The notes beneath the pieces were generated by a model. It was not told where the DNA came from, made no database searches, and saw only the letters and a program-made list of their open reading frames with translations. 64,000 bases of DNA. It comes from Neocallimastix lanati (nom. inval.). Lineage: Eukaryota; Neocallimastigomycota; Neocallimastigomycetes; Neocallimastigales; Neocallimastigaceae. The translations under genes were made by a program, and so were the position numbers. Of this stretch, positions 48,684-61,006 are shown one piece after another (within the stretch, counting starts at the first letter, position 1; every line of letters begins with the position of its first letter). The stretch lies in the NCBI GenBank assembly GCA_016946835.1, contig JACVTC010000078.1, forward strand, positions 235,001 to 299,000. Direction: 5' to 3'.

Positions 48684-49037
48684 ATAATAAAATAATAAAT
48701 GAAAAGTAATATGTAAATTAAAAAATACATATATTAACAATTAAATGGAATTATGTGAAACGATCAAATTTTACTTAATCTAATAGCAAAAATTTTTTTA
48801 ATTAATAAAATTTATTATACTATACCAATAAAGTCTCAAATATAATATATATGGTTCAATATTAACAAATATTTATTAACCAATAAAAAATAATATCCAA
48901 ATAATAAACTTTTAACCTAAAAAAAATTTTTTTCTTCATTTTTTTATAAGGATAAGATTTAGTATAAATATATTTTTTTTTAAATAAATTTTTTTTTAAT
49001 ATTTTAAACTAAATTATTAAATAATAAAAATATAGAA

Positions 49038-49966
49038 ATGTCTGAAAAACTTGTTATTGGTATTTTAGGTATTGTAAATTTTATAATAAATAAATAAATA
49101 AATATTTATTAATATTTGAAATAGTAGAGAAATAAAAAGGACATATGTAATTATACTAATAACTTCTTTTTTTAAATAAATTGAAGCCTTACAAGGGGCT
49201 TTCAGCGAACATATAAACCTTTTATTAAAATTAGATAATATTAAAGAAGTTCGTGAAATAAGAAAGAAGGAAGAATTAGAAGGTATTGACGCTTTAATTA
49301 TACCAGGTGGAGAGTCCACTACTATGGCTTTAGTTGCAGAAGCCTCAGGATTAATGGAACCTTTAAAAGAATTAATTAAAGTTAAAAAGATTCCCGTATG
49401 GGTAAATAATAAAATAAAAATAAAAAAAAAAACGTTGAAATTAAATACACTTAAAAGTTGAATTATTTTTTTCAAAAAAAAAAAATAAAAAAGAAAATAA
49501 AAAATTATTTAAAAAAATATAAAATTAAAGAATAAAATAAAATAATATTATTAATTATATTAACATTTTATAATAATAATTTTTAATAAAGGGTACTTGT
49601 GCTGGTTTAATTTTCCTTTCAGAAGAAGCAGAAAAGGTTAAGAAAGGTGGTCAAAAACTTTTAGGAGGTCTTCATATTAAAACTCAAAGAAATGCTTTTG
49701 GTTCTCAAATTGATTCTTTTGTAACCAATTTAGATATTCCAGTTATTGGAGAGCCAAAGTTTAGGGGTATTTTCATTAGAGCACCAATAATAGAATCTAT
49801 TGGGGATGATGTTACTGTTTTAGCTAAGTTAGAGAATGGTTCTATTGTTGCTGTTAAACAAGACAATATAATAGCTACCGCTTTTCATCCAGAATTAACT
49901 AATGATCCTCGTTTCCATCAGTACTTTATTAATCATGTAATAGAAAGAAAAGTATCTACTTATTAA
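49038..49966 (+). CDS. Pyridoxal 5'-phosphate synthase glutaminase subunit (PdxT/SNO/PDX2), 3 exons
   Basis: Exons 49038-49068, 49187-49401 and 49592-49966 give 206 residues, normal for the family. Class I glutamine amidotransferase motifs are complete: 'ALQGAFSEHI' (11-20), 'PGGESTTMALV' (50-60), nucleophile Cys85 in WGTCAGL, the family-specific 'GGLHIKTQRNAFGSQI' (107-122), 'FIRAP' (143-147), and His181/Glu183 in FHPEL. It hydrolyses glutamine and channels ammonia to the PdxS/SNZ/PDX1 subunit, which makes PLP from ribose 5-phosphate and glyceraldehyde 3-phosphate. The partner gene is not in the window. Similar hairpin repeats lie on both sides of the gene. Confidence 0.95.
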
Positions 49967-50157
49967 AACATTTGAACATGCTATTAAAATAAAATGATAT
50001 GAATTATTTATTTATTTATTTTTATTATATTATAAATGAATAATATAATAATAAAACAAACAAAACTGCAAAAAATAAAAAGTTTTTTTATAATATATTT
50101 ACGTATAATAAAATAATTTAATTAATATTTTCTAGAATGTGAAATAAATAACACTAT

Positions 50158-50207
<50 letters not shown>

Positions 50208-50403
50208 ATTAAAATGAAAATAAAATGAAAGTAAAAAATAGTGATTTCATTAAATTTTTTTTTTTTTTTTTTTTTTTTTTTATTTATTTTATTTAATTAT
50301 TAAGGTTTTGTTTTAAAAAATATTTTATTATAACATTATTTTATATTTAACTTATGAAACATATCATTAATATAGTAATAATAATAATAATAATAATAAA
50401 AGT

Positions 50404-50507
50404 ACTGATTATACTTTTAGTAATTTAAAATTAAAAGTTACAAGAAATGATATATTAATATATCTTTAATATTAATATTAAAATATCATTTCTTATGATA
50501 TAGATTC
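50404..50507 (+). repeat. Hairpin-bearing dispersed repeat, copy 2
   Basis: Starts CTGATTATACTTTTAGTAAT. It contains the inverted pair AAGAAATGATAT (50442-50453) and ATATCATTTCTT (50483-50494), and is collinear with 47681-47780. Confidence 0.8.
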
Positions 50508-51665
50508 ATTTAAACATCATGTATACATTTAAACATAAAAATATATTATAATATTTTAAGATAAAAAAGAATATATAAAAAATATATCAAATAAAATTTA
50601 ATAAAAAATAAGATTAATATAATACAATAAAAATAAAAAGAAAATTTAAAAGTTATGATATTATGATATGAATAGACATCATTTATACCAATAATATTTA
50701 ATAAATTAAAACAAAAATGTAACATCTCTAAAGTTGAAAGTATAGAAACTACTGAACTCTCACTTCAATAACATCACTAGATACTTTTTTTTGATTTTTC
50801 AATATAGAGTATGAGATTCCTTAAATCATGATTATATACGCATGGTAGGAATATTCTTAATAAGAATTTTAATGATGCATTTATAATTAATCCATTTACA
50901 GAAACACTTAGTTTGCATTGTGGCACAGAAATAAGAAATAGGGAAAATATGAAGGTCTTGAAAGAAGGCATAAGTACTAATAGTAGAATTCCATTTAATG
51001 TTACCTTTACATAATAAAACATTCTTTATTTTATTTTACAATATAGTCAATTTTATCACTAAGAAAATAAATTATTAATAACTTTATTATAACTAAATAA
51101 AATAATAAAAAAAGAATGTAAATCAAAATAACTAAAATAAAAAAAAAAAAAAAAAAAAAAAAAAAAGATTGTAAAAAAGATGGTGATATTAATAAATAAA
51201 AATATAAATATTATTAAATATAAAAATATATAATGTAATGTATAAAAGATATACAAAAATAAAGTTAGAAATGAATAAATCAAATAACAATTGCTTATCT
51301 GTTACCAAATAAAAAAAAAAACATAAATGCTTATCTGTTTTAGTAAGACAATTAAGTAAAATTAATTTCAAAAAGAAAACAAAAATAGAATAGTATAATG
51401 TAAAAGAAAAAAAAAATTTTTTTTAAAAAGTTAAAAGGTTAAAAAAAGAGGAGAATAAATAACTAAATTCTTTGAAACTATTAAATTAACTATTAATAAA
51501 CTGTTTATTTAAGTTATATAATCAAGTACTTTATCTCTTCAAAGAATGGGTTCTAAACATTAGGAAATTGTAATAAAACACTTATTGAGCGATGTTTGGA
51601 TTTTTACCATCACCTTTGGTATTTAATGAGTATATGATATTTTCATAGTGTATACTTTAATTAAC

Positions 51666-51752
51666 CTTTATAATTTACATGAATAATATATAATAAATAA
51701 ATGATATAATTAAAATTTTATTTATTATATATTATTCATGTAAATTATAAAG
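51666..51752. repeat. Perfect inverted repeat, 36-bp arms, 15-nt loop
   Basis: Left arm 51666-51701 begins CTTTATAATTTACATGAATA; right arm 51717-51752 ends TATTCATGTAAATTATAAAG. The arms are exact reverse complements, so a transcript would form a long hairpin. Confidence 0.95.
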
Positions 51753-51936
51753 AATAATTTTTGTATATATATATATATATTTAATAAATTTATTTATAAA
51801 ATTCGTTAATATAAAAAAATAATAATAATAATAATAAATAAAAAAATGTTAAATAGTAATCGATTTATTTAATGAAATAATTTATTTTTTTATTTTTATC
51901 TACTATTTATAATCTAACAATAACGACCTATTTAAA

Positions 51937-51977
<41 letters not shown>

Positions 51978-52138
51978 GGTGTAAATATTACATAATTACA
52001 TAATTATATTATTAATTAATTATTTTAAAAAATATAAATATATATAATTATAGATATTTAAATACTTCTATATTATATATATACATAAATAATTTAAATT
52101 GTAAAGAAATTTCTATTTTAAAATGTATGGTTATAAAT

Positions 52139-54553
52139 TTATTCCATTTCAACATCTTCCTTGTCTTCTAATGTTAATTCATCTAATAATTCTTCTAATT
52201 GAATTTCTGGGAAATCTTCTTCAGCTTCAGATTCATCAATCATTTCATCATCTTGGTTATTATTATTGGCATTTGGATCTATAATGAAAATATAATAATT
52301 ACAAAATATTGCAGTTAGCTTTTATTTATTTTTTTATTTTTTATTTTTTAATTTTTAATTTTTTATTTTATATTTTGTAATTTTGAATTTTTTATTTTAT
52401 ATTTTTTATTTTATATTTTTATTTTATTTTTATTTACATATTTAAATATTTATTTATGAATATATTATTACACTTACTCTTGTAAAGGTTAATCATTCCT
52501 CTTAATTCTGGATCTTCTTCAATATCTCTTAAGAAGAGTTCATAATCTTGCTCAGCCTTAGCAACTTCAGCCTTACTCTTTTCACCGTTATTTTCTTCTT
52601 CCTTAGAGAGTTCCTTTAATTTCCATTGACGGGCTCTTACTCTCTTTCTGCGACTTGGATATGACTTTTTAACTAATACTACATCTGGTATATTATGAGA
52701 TCTTGAATAATTTTCAAATGTTGGATCATTGAAATTAGTATGGACCAAGTTATATCTATTATGTTGTATTATTGTCATTAATAAATATATATTCAATAAT
52801 AAAATAATATTTATTAATATTTGTTCATTTTATATATAAAAATTCAAATAAAGTAAACTTTTATATTTTTAATTACTTACCCAAAAGCATGATCACCAGC
52901 CTTTAAAATGTTACCTAAGTGAGTTCTTGCTATGAAGGTATTTGAGAAGTCATTAGATAAGGCAACTTCGACAGTAATTTGTTGGAATTTACCAACTCTT
53001 GGACCATATTCTAATACATCAATAATATAGTATTCAACTAAGTCTTGGTAACTACATAGACTACTAAAAGCGTTTTGCCAGTAAGCTTGTGGTCTAATTT
53101 CAGCAACTATAGATATATTACATTTTTTATAAAGATATATTATCAATAAAAATATATTTAATAAAAATATATTTAACAATATAAGTTATCTAAAAAACAT
53201 ATTAAAATCATTATTATTAAAAAAAATTACTTTTCATTGTATTTGGATCGATAATTTGAATACTGTTATTAATTTTATAACAAATACATAGTTGATCAAT
53301 CATAGAGGCACTATGTGCAACCTTCTTGGGAAGACATAATAAATCATCTTTACATATTGGAATAAGCTCACAAGAATATGTAAACTTATAACTTTTGTTA
53401 CCAGTATGAACATCAGCAGATAATAATTGTTCCGAAGTCTTAACTCTATTTATTATTAATTATATTAAAAATATTTATAAACGTAAATATATCTAAATTA
53501 ATTTTTTTTTTATAAAAAAATATTAAGTTTCACTTTATTATTTAATTTTATTACATAATTATTTATTTACCTTAATGGAGCAACACTTTGTAAGAATTCC
53601 AACATTTTAATAGCATGAGAACGTTGTGAGTAATAAAAATCAATACCATCTTTAGCTTCTTTAATATTATTAGCATCTCTTTGAGCGTTATGTTTTAAAA
53701 TAAGTTGTTCCAAGAAGAAGAAAGTTCTTTTGTGATTAACTTTTTGCCTAACTTGAACACATGCTTTCCATGTATTTTTGGCGGCTGCATCTGTACAATC
53801 TTCACAAATTTGATTACAAACTAAGAAAGTAACAACAAAAACTTGTTGAAGAATAGTATTTGCAAAAACCTTTTTTTTTTTTTTTTATTTTTTATAATAA
53901 ATATATAATATTTATTTATATATTTATAAAAAAATTTTTTTAAATTTAAATATTTGTTATTATTAATAATTTTATTATTTATTTTTTTTAAAAAAAAAAA
54001 ATAATAAAGTAAATATAAATAATTTGTATATAAGAATTACCTCTTTTTGAATAGTTAATTGAAGCTTAATACGCTTAGAGTGAGGTTCAGTGAAGATAAA
54101 TTGAGCATTAATTAATCTGACTTTATTTAAACCTTTTAAACGTTTTAAACATAATGCTAATAATTCTCTTGATTCTAATTGACAATAAACCCATAAATTG
54201 GGTGGTTGTAAATAACGTTCACAAGAACGACAAAAGTTTAAAGTACATTGTTTTGGAATTCCTTCAGTGATATCCACTTCATTTCTGATACAGTCAATAC
54301 ACATATTTGCTGGATTTGGTGTAATCGGTACACCACAATTACAACAAAGACTATAATTTTAAAATAAAATATGAATTAAGTATTTCTATTATTATTATTA
54401 TTATTATCTTTGATATTTTTAAATTTATTTTTAAATTATAATGTATTTTTAATCACAATTTTATTTTAATAATTTAAAATTACACATTTAAATAATTAAT
54501 AAAATTTACATTGTTTGTCCAGTAATAGTTGGGTTGTAATGTTCGTAATCCAT
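52139..54553 (-). CDS. NMD3: NMD3, 60S ribosomal subunit nuclear export adaptor (7 exons)
   Basis: Exons (minus): 54553-54510, 54350-54041, 53869-53571, 53445-53231, 53106-52881, 52755-52478, 52278-52139. Phases close, giving 503 residues, the usual length. N-terminal CxxC zinc-binding pairs are present (LCCNCGVPI, MCIDCIRNEVDITEGIP, LNFCRSCERYLQPP). These are followed by 'ESRELLALCLKRLKGLNKVR', 'TEPHSKRIKLQLTIQKEVFA', 'QVRQKVNHKRTFFFLEQLIL' and 'DVVLVKKSYPSRRKR', all family blocks. The C-terminus is acidic and Leu-rich (EIQLEELLDELTLED), consistent with the CRM1/Xpo1 nuclear export signal. NMD3 binds the 60S joining face and recruits the exportin. The acceptor of exon 3 is a run of A before AG with no pyrimidine tract. 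Confidence 0.96.
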
Positions 54554-56737
54554 ATTGAATTGTTTTTATAATATATGAAAATGTTCTAATTTAAAAATTT
54601 TAATTATTTAAATAATAATAATTAAATAAATTGGTATATATTTTTAATATATATAAATATGAACAATTTATAACTAAATATTATTTCCTTTATCTATTTT
54701 TAAATTTAAAATTTTCAAATTTATTTTTAATAAAAATAAAGAAAACAAAGGCTCGAATTTAAATATTAATTTTTCTTTATTTTATCTTTTTTAATTATAT
54801 TAATTTTTTAAAAAAAAAAAAAAACTAAAAAAATATATTTCATTGGATTTATCTTATCCAATCATTTGACTTAATATTATATTAACAATATATTTATATA
54901 TTAAAATATAAATTATTTAAATATACTTTACAATACAGCAAAAAATATAAATGTCTTTATTAAAATATTATACAAATTATTAATAATTTTATTATTAATG
55001 TTATTAAAAAAATTTTTAATTAATAATAAATGATTTTTATTTTAAAATTTCATTTTACTAAAGTAGAAATTGTTAAAATTTAAATTATTTAAATAACTAA
55101 TATTTAACCATTATTAATAATAATTTTTACATTAGAACATTACCACGACAATTATATTTCCAATCAAAATATTTTAATTTTATTTCTTTATATTTATTAT
55201 ATTTACTTTTAGTATCTTTTTTTACTTTCCCTTCCATATATATATATAATCTTAGATTTTATCTAACAATTAAAATGACTGTTATAATACAGAGATCATT
55301 TCCGGACTGTTATTATTTAAACATAATAATAATATACAAAAAGCATAAAATTATATAAAATTATTAGGACAAAAAAAAAAAAAACTTAGAATTATTTGTT
55401 TTATGTAAATAATAACTGAATTGTAAACATAATATAAATAAATAATTCTAATTCATACGTTTTTCATATATTAAAATATAAATATTTTATATTAATATCA
55501 ATGAACATACGAAGTTATTTAAAAAAAATAAGAAGTATGTAATAAATATTATATTTAAATTTCTTTTACAGTTTTTACAAGTATATAATATAATTTTTAA
55601 TGATTACTTCTAATTTAAACTTCATCTTTTATTAAATGAATTTATGTTAATTTTTTTCCACATTTTGCCAAATAAAAAAAAAAAAAAGCAATTAAATAGA
55701 TTCAAAAATAAATAAAAATATAAAATTTTTAAATATATTCATTTTTTATTAAATTTCTTTTTTTTATGTTTAATATTAACTTTAATTTATATAATATTAA
55801 TTATTTAAATTACCTTTGAATTTTATATTAAAAAAGTAATTTGAAAAATTGATATAAGAATTAAAATTTATATAATGTAATAATATATACATAAACCTTA
55901 ATTATTAATAAATATTTTATTGTATAACACGTGATATTTAATTAATTAATAAATCAGTGATATAAATATTAAAAATGAAACTTTTAAGACTTAAACAGAA
56001 ACGATTAAAATGATATGAATAAAAATTATATTTTAATAAAATATAATTTTTATTTGTATCATTAATCTATGTAAACTTTAAATATTAACAAAATATATTT
56101 AAAATTAAAATAGATTTTTTTTTTATTTATAATTTTTTGTTAAACTTTTCAAATTATTTTTTTTCTTATTATAATAAAAAAAGATATTAACATAAATATA
56201 TATATTCAAATACATATTTATACTTATTTCTTTTTAGTAGTAAAAAAAATTAGTATAATTTAATCAATATATCAATGACAGTTAGAATTTAATGTGAAAT
56301 TGTTATAAAAAAAAAAAAAAAAAAAAAAAGAAATAAATATAAATAGAAATTCAAACAAATAATAATATAAATAAAATACAATAGGATAAACCAAAAACAG
56401 TGAATTAAATAAACTTTAATAAAATTATTTAAGCTTTTCAAATATATAAAAAAAATATAAACAAAATTCTTCTTTTTTATCTTTAATATTAATTTAAATA
56501 AATAATTACGATAAAGATAATTTAAAAAAAGAAATAAATAATTAGGTAAAAAATAATAATAATTTTTATTTTTAGATATTTTAAGTAAAATAAATAAAAT
56601 ATTAATTACATATATTATTTTAATGTATAAACAAATAAAAAAAGAATTGAATTAGAAAAAAATACTGAAAGAAAATATTTAAATAGAATCCTATAATATA
56701 GTGTATTATATAAAATATAAAGTAAGATAAATTTAAT
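54554..56737. other. Divergent spacer between NMD3 and the small membrane protein gene
   Basis: About 2.2 kb of AT-rich DNA. The only distinct signal is a CCAAT dyad at 54842-54862, about 290 bp upstream of the NMD3 ATG. No gene is seen. Confidence 0.5.
54842..54862. promoter_or_regulatory. CCAAT dyad upstream of NMD3
   Basis: ATTGGAT (54842-54848) and ATCCAAT (54856-54862) form an inverted pair of CCAAT-box cores, candidate NF-Y/HAP complex sites. Confidence 0.4.
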
Positions 56738-57978
56738 ATGTCAGAATCTTCATATAAGAGTCTTGAAGAAGGGCGTTCTCATCGTCGTTTATATGATAAA
56801 ATATTTCGAAATACTAAAGTTGTGAGTTTTGAAATAAAATAATTTTTCAATATTTAATATATTTTTGATTTTTATTTTAACAGATATATTATATTTTGAA
56901 ATATAATATTATGAATTAAGGATAGATATTTGGATATATTTATTGAAAGTAAGTTCTTTATATAATTAAAAAAATAAAATCTAAAATTGGCATGATTTTT
57001 TAATTATTTATTTTATTTTTATATTTAATATAATAGTAATTTTTTCAGTATTTGCTTTTGTAAGTTTAATTTTTATTATATTTTTAAAATAGTATTTAAA
57101 TCATTATTAAATGTTTAAATAATAAATAAGGGAACAGTAATATATATTATTGTCGAGGCTTCATCCAAGCGAACAATATACTTTTTTTTTGGTTTGTTAA
57201 ATAAATATAATAAAATTTATTATATGCTGTTTTCAAGTTATTAACATATTTCATAATTTTTTATGAAAACAATATATATAAATGTTTTATTTAAGATGCC
57301 AGCATACTGATTAGTTTGATATTTGAAATAAAATTTGTAAATATATATTATATTCAAAAATACCGATTAAATTTTTTTTTATCAATTTTAAAAATGACAT
57401 AAATAATTTATAAAATTTATATATTTAAATATATTAATATAATTTCAGGTGAAGGTAAAATTCATTTTAAAAAATCCCTAGAAAAGAATATATAATAATA
57501 AACAATTTTTTTTTTCTTTTTGTTTTTCATACTATAAATTTTTAAAATAGTATAATAATTTTATTTAAATATTATATATATATTATTATATAATTTTAAT
57601 ATAATATAAATGTAAATACTAATATAAATTATTTAATTAAAAAAATATTAAATATATTATCTCATATTTAATATTTAATAGTATTACAGAAAAGGAAAGC
57701 TAGTATGAATTTATATCTCAATAATAAATATTAAATTATGAGATAGCAAATATAAGAATATTTATATTGTAATTTAAAAAATATTAATTTTTTTTTTTTA
57801 TTTTTTTTATTTTTATTTTTTTTTTTTTTAATATTTATATATGATTTATGATCTTTTTACTATTTACTTAATTATTAAGGAACCAAAATTTAAAAAATTA
57901 ATTCTTGGTTTTGGAATTTCAATTTTATTACAATGTAACATCGCACTCTTTATTGTTATTTTTAATCATTACAAATAA
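56738..57978 (+). CDS. Small predicted multi-pass membrane protein with micro-exons
   Basis: Proposed exons: 56738-56821, 56921-56948, 57037-57059 (or 57049-57059), 57131-57191, 57296-57336, 57449-57454 and 57880-57978, giving 113 (or 109) residues with closed phases. The product starts 'MSESSYKSLEEGRSHRRLYD', a polar, basic N-terminus, then three hydrophobic stretches: 'FAFGTVIYIIVEASS', 'FFFDASILISLIFEI' and 'LILGFGISILLQCNIALFIV'. It ends in NHYK. I do not recognise the family. The 6-nt exon and the choice between two in-frame acceptors for exon 3 are the weakest points; a transcript would settle them. A coding signal in the first, fourth and last exons is clear against the AT-rich background. 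Confidence 0.55.
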
Positions 57979-58350
57979 TAAATTATTATTGTTTCATACA
58001 TCAACATCAACAATAATAAATAAAAATAATAGATTCTTTAGTTTTTCAAAATGAAAAAAATTATACCAAATCTGTTAATTTTATTCCATAGTTTTATATA
58101 ATTTATTTTATACTTTTTATATATATAATATAGAATCAACCATAAAATTTCAATAATTGTGAAATTAATAGATAATAATAAAATTAAAAAAACATCAGTA
58201 TAAACAATATATAATATTAAAATCAATCTTAAACTCAATGAAATTTACTAAAATATGTATTTAAATTATTATATTAAAAAAGTAAATTTAAAATTTTGAA
58301 TAATTTATAAAAAATAAATTTAAATATAATACAATAAATTAAATATAGTT

Positions 58351-58395
<45 letters not shown>

Positions 58396-58562
58396 TTATT
58401 TTTTAATTAATATTTTTATATTATTATTATATTAATTTTTATATATATTATTCATTTTTTCTAAATTTTTATTTCATTTTTAATAACTGAAATATTACAT
58501 GTATTTCAAATTTCACATATATATTTTTTCTTTAAATGAAGATTAGTATTTTTTAAAATAAT

Positions 58563-58603
<41 letters not shown>

Positions 58604-58645
58604 TGCTTTTTTTCATTAAGAATTTATATTATTCCATTTTTCTAT
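57979..58645. other. Convergent spacer
   Basis: AT-rich with an ATT run (58362-58396) and a T run (58565-58598). No gene visible; 3' UTRs of both flanking genes are expected here. Confidence 0.5.
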
Positions 58646-59170
58646 TTATATGAAAAGAATTAAGGCTAATATAAGGTTTACTAACAATACTGAAGTGAAA
58701 TACTTAAGGTTTTGAGCGTCGTCGGTATCATCATCAGTAGTTACTTGACTAGTATTGGCACTATTAGCAGTAGAACCATTTGTTGATACGGCTGCACCAG
58801 TAGCACTAGCTTGAGGAGCTGGTGTAAAAGTAACATCATTTTTAGTTTGCATTTCATTATATACATTTGCTGGAATATGTTCTGGATCCAAATTAGCTGC
58901 AGCACATTGAGCCGACATATCAGCATTAAGTTGTTTTAAAGCAGCTTGAACAGATGGTTCATCTGGACAGTAGTCATAGCAGTCTGAAATAAGAGAGTCA
59001 TAAACACAGTAACATTTAGCTAATTCATTTGGTTTTGAAACACAAAATTCATCACGAGCCGTAGTTCTAATTTTGATACACTCATTCATAGTAAATAAAG
59101 TTTGTTCAGCACAGCCGGCATAAACAAAGCCAACATAAAGTGCAATAATAGCAAATAAGAAAGATTTCAT
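58646..59170 (-). CDS. Secreted eight-cysteine protein, probably GPI-anchored
   Basis: A 174-codon single-exon ORF. It has a signal peptide (1-18, ending FVYA before Gly-Cys) and a compact domain with eight cysteines (residues 20, 31, 43, 53, 55, 64, 68 and 89). A Ser/Thr/Ala/Asn-rich linker follows (about 110-155). The C-terminus is hydrophobic (about 157-174, ending LILALILFI) with no cytosolic tail, the layout of a GPI-anchor signal. The layout resembles fungal cell-surface cysteine-rich proteins, with four likely disulfides, but I cannot assign a family; it has too few residues for, and lacks the spacing of, a typical CFEM domain. Base composition is clearly less AT-rich than the surroundings, and ATTGGAT lies about 135 bp upstream of the start (59304-59310). 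Confidence 0.8.
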   Translation of the reverse strand: MKSFLFAIIALYVGFVYAGCAEQTLFTMNECIKIRTTARDEFCVSKPNELAKCYCVYDSLISDCYDYCPDEPSVQAALKQLNADMSAQCAAANLDPEHIPANVYNEMQTKNDVTFTPAPQASATGAAVSTNGSTANSANTSQVTTDDDTDDAQNLKYFTSVLLVNLILALILFI

Positions 59171-60066
59171 CTGTATTAAATAAAAATTATATTTATATCA
59201 ATTTAGTTTTTAATTTAATATTCTATTTCAACTTTTCTATCATAATTTTTACTTTTGAAATTACTTTTTTTTATGGTTTATTACCTTTTATTTAATTTAT
59301 TATATTGGATATTTAATAAAATAAAAATAAATTTTTTATGTGTTTATATGATATAAATAAAACAGATTCTATAATAAAATATAAAATTAATAAAAAAAAA
59401 AAAAAAAAAAATGTTTTTTTATATTACATCCAAGCAATAATTAAAAATAATTAAAATATATTTATAAACATATTACCAAGATAATTACTATATAATTATG
59501 CCAATACACTACAATAAATTTTAATAAATTGAATAATTACCCAAATTGCGTTGTAATATATGATAATTAATTTACACAAAACCTATTATATATCATACAA
59601 AAAAATTAAATTGAATGGAACAAATATAATTAAAAAAAATTTTTTTATTTTTAATTACTAATTATTATAATTATTTTTTTATTATTATTTTTTTTTTTAA
59701 TTACTATTAATTATAATTTTTTTTTTTTTTAATTTTTAATTACTAATTATTAAAAATTAAAATTTTTTTTTTTATATTTTTAATTATTAATTATTATATA
59801 TATATATTTTTTATAATTTAAAAATTAGCAAATAAATTTATGATTTAATAGTATTAATTAATACTTTATTATTAATAATTATTCATAAAATTGTAATTTT
59901 AATATATATTAATTTTAAAGTATAAATAATAATAAAATAAATATAAAATTCTAATAACATTAACTAATATAAAAGTTTTATAATTGCTATTGTTTGAATA
60001 TGATATGTGATAAATGTAATAAAATGTAATATCCTTTAGTATAAGCCACAATGTAAATAAAAGAAA
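59171..60066. other. Spacer upstream of the secreted protein gene
   Basis: AT-rich, with several near-repeated TTTTTAATTACTAATTATT segments at about 59640-59800. No gene is seen. Confidence 0.5.
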
Positions 60067-60075
60067 CTAATTTAG
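60067..60075 (+). repeat. 9-bp target-site duplication, left
   Basis: CTAATTTAG, repeated at 61447-61455. Confidence 0.85.
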
Positions 60076-60352
60076 GGGTGTGTCATTTCGAAAATTTTTA
60101 TTACAAAAATTTGTATTTTGTTGTAGTGCATTTCGGAAAACATGGCGTATTATAATGTAATAAATAAATAAATTAATAAATAAATTATAAATGAATAAAT
60201 AAATTTTTAAATGATAATAAAAATAATTAAGACAAATGTTTATTATGTTTATTATGACTAAAAAAATTTTTTTTAGAAAATTAAATAAAAAAAAATATAC
60301 ATATATAATTGCTGTGTGTGTAAAATAATTATTATATTTTTTTTATTTTATT

Positions 60353-60619
60353 TTAAATATTATTAATTATTATTAATACCTTGTTTATATTATCAACAGA
60401 ATTACATTTATGTAAACTTTCATATTTTAAAACCTCCTTTTTATCATTTAAAATAATTAAAGATTTACATTTATTTAAAGTCTTATATTCAGTGCATCTA
60501 TAAATTTTTGATTTATCTTTCCTTTGAAATGAAAAATTAAATTTGTATTTTTTATTAATAATAATTTGTTCATTTCCTCGATTTGTTTCACTTATTTCAA
60601 TTTCTATATTGTCTTCCAT
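60353..60619 (-). CDS. MULE-internal ORF with FLYWCH-like zinc finger
   Basis: 88 codons. Residues about 25-73 resemble a FLYWCH finger: an aromatic-rich strand (YKFNFSFQ), then 'KIYRCTEYKTLNKCKSLIIL' with Cys42 and Cys51, and a terminal His70-x-Cys72 in place of the usual H-x-H. The conserved Trp of the W-x-C motif is Tyr here. FLYWCH/WRKY-GCM1 fingers are the N-terminal DNA-binding part of many MULE transposases, so this is probably the stump of a transposase left after internal deletion. It may be dead or may bind the TIRs. Confidence 0.55.
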   Translation of the reverse strand: MEDNIEIEISETNRGNEQIIINKKYKFNFSFQRKDKSKIYRCTEYKTLNKCKSLIILNDKKEVLKYESLHKCNSVDNINKVLIIINNI

Positions 60620-61006
60620 TGATAATTAAAATTTTCCAATAAAATATTTTAATGAATATACTTTTAAATGCTTTGAAACTTTTTTTTTTTTAATATTTAA
60701 AATAATAAATCTTTTTTTAATTAATTATATAATTATTTAAATAATTATTTAATTATTAATTATTTATTATTTCTTTATTTACTATTTTATTTATTTATTT
60801 TTATTTTTTTTTTTATTTTTTATTTTATTTTTTAATGTTTAAAAAAAGAGTTTTCTTATTATTTTTATTTTATTTTTTAATGTTTAAAAAAAAAAAGTTT
60901 TCTTATTTCTTATTTTTTTTTTTTTTTTTTTTTTTAATTTGGCGAAATACAACACTTCAATAAAGGGTGTGTTATTTCGAAAATTTTTATTACAAAAATT
61001 TGTATT

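Larger units (their letters stand above)
47475..49037. other. Spacer between PEX6 and the PdxT-type gene
   Basis: Holds a hairpin repeat (47681-47780), an AATAAATAATAA-type minisatellite (47845-48100) and A-rich tracts (48649-48680). CCAAT boxes lie at about 48824 and 48881, the nearer one about 155 bp upstream of the PdxT ATG. No gene is seen; the long minus-strand Tyr/Leu/Ile frames here are translations of the minisatellite. Confidence 0.55.
49967..52138. other. Spacer between PdxT-type gene and NMD3
   Basis: Contains a second hairpin repeat copy (50404-50507), a perfect 36-bp inverted repeat (51666-51752), and A and T runs. A stretch at 50700-51010 is somewhat less AT-rich and gives an 81-codon minus-strand frame with no similarity I recognise. 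No supported gene. Confidence 0.5.

Noticed and set aside
50777-51022. 81-codon minus-strand ORF in a slightly less AT-rich patch
   Set aside because: No recognisable motif and no plausible continuation into flanking exons; might be a transposon relic.
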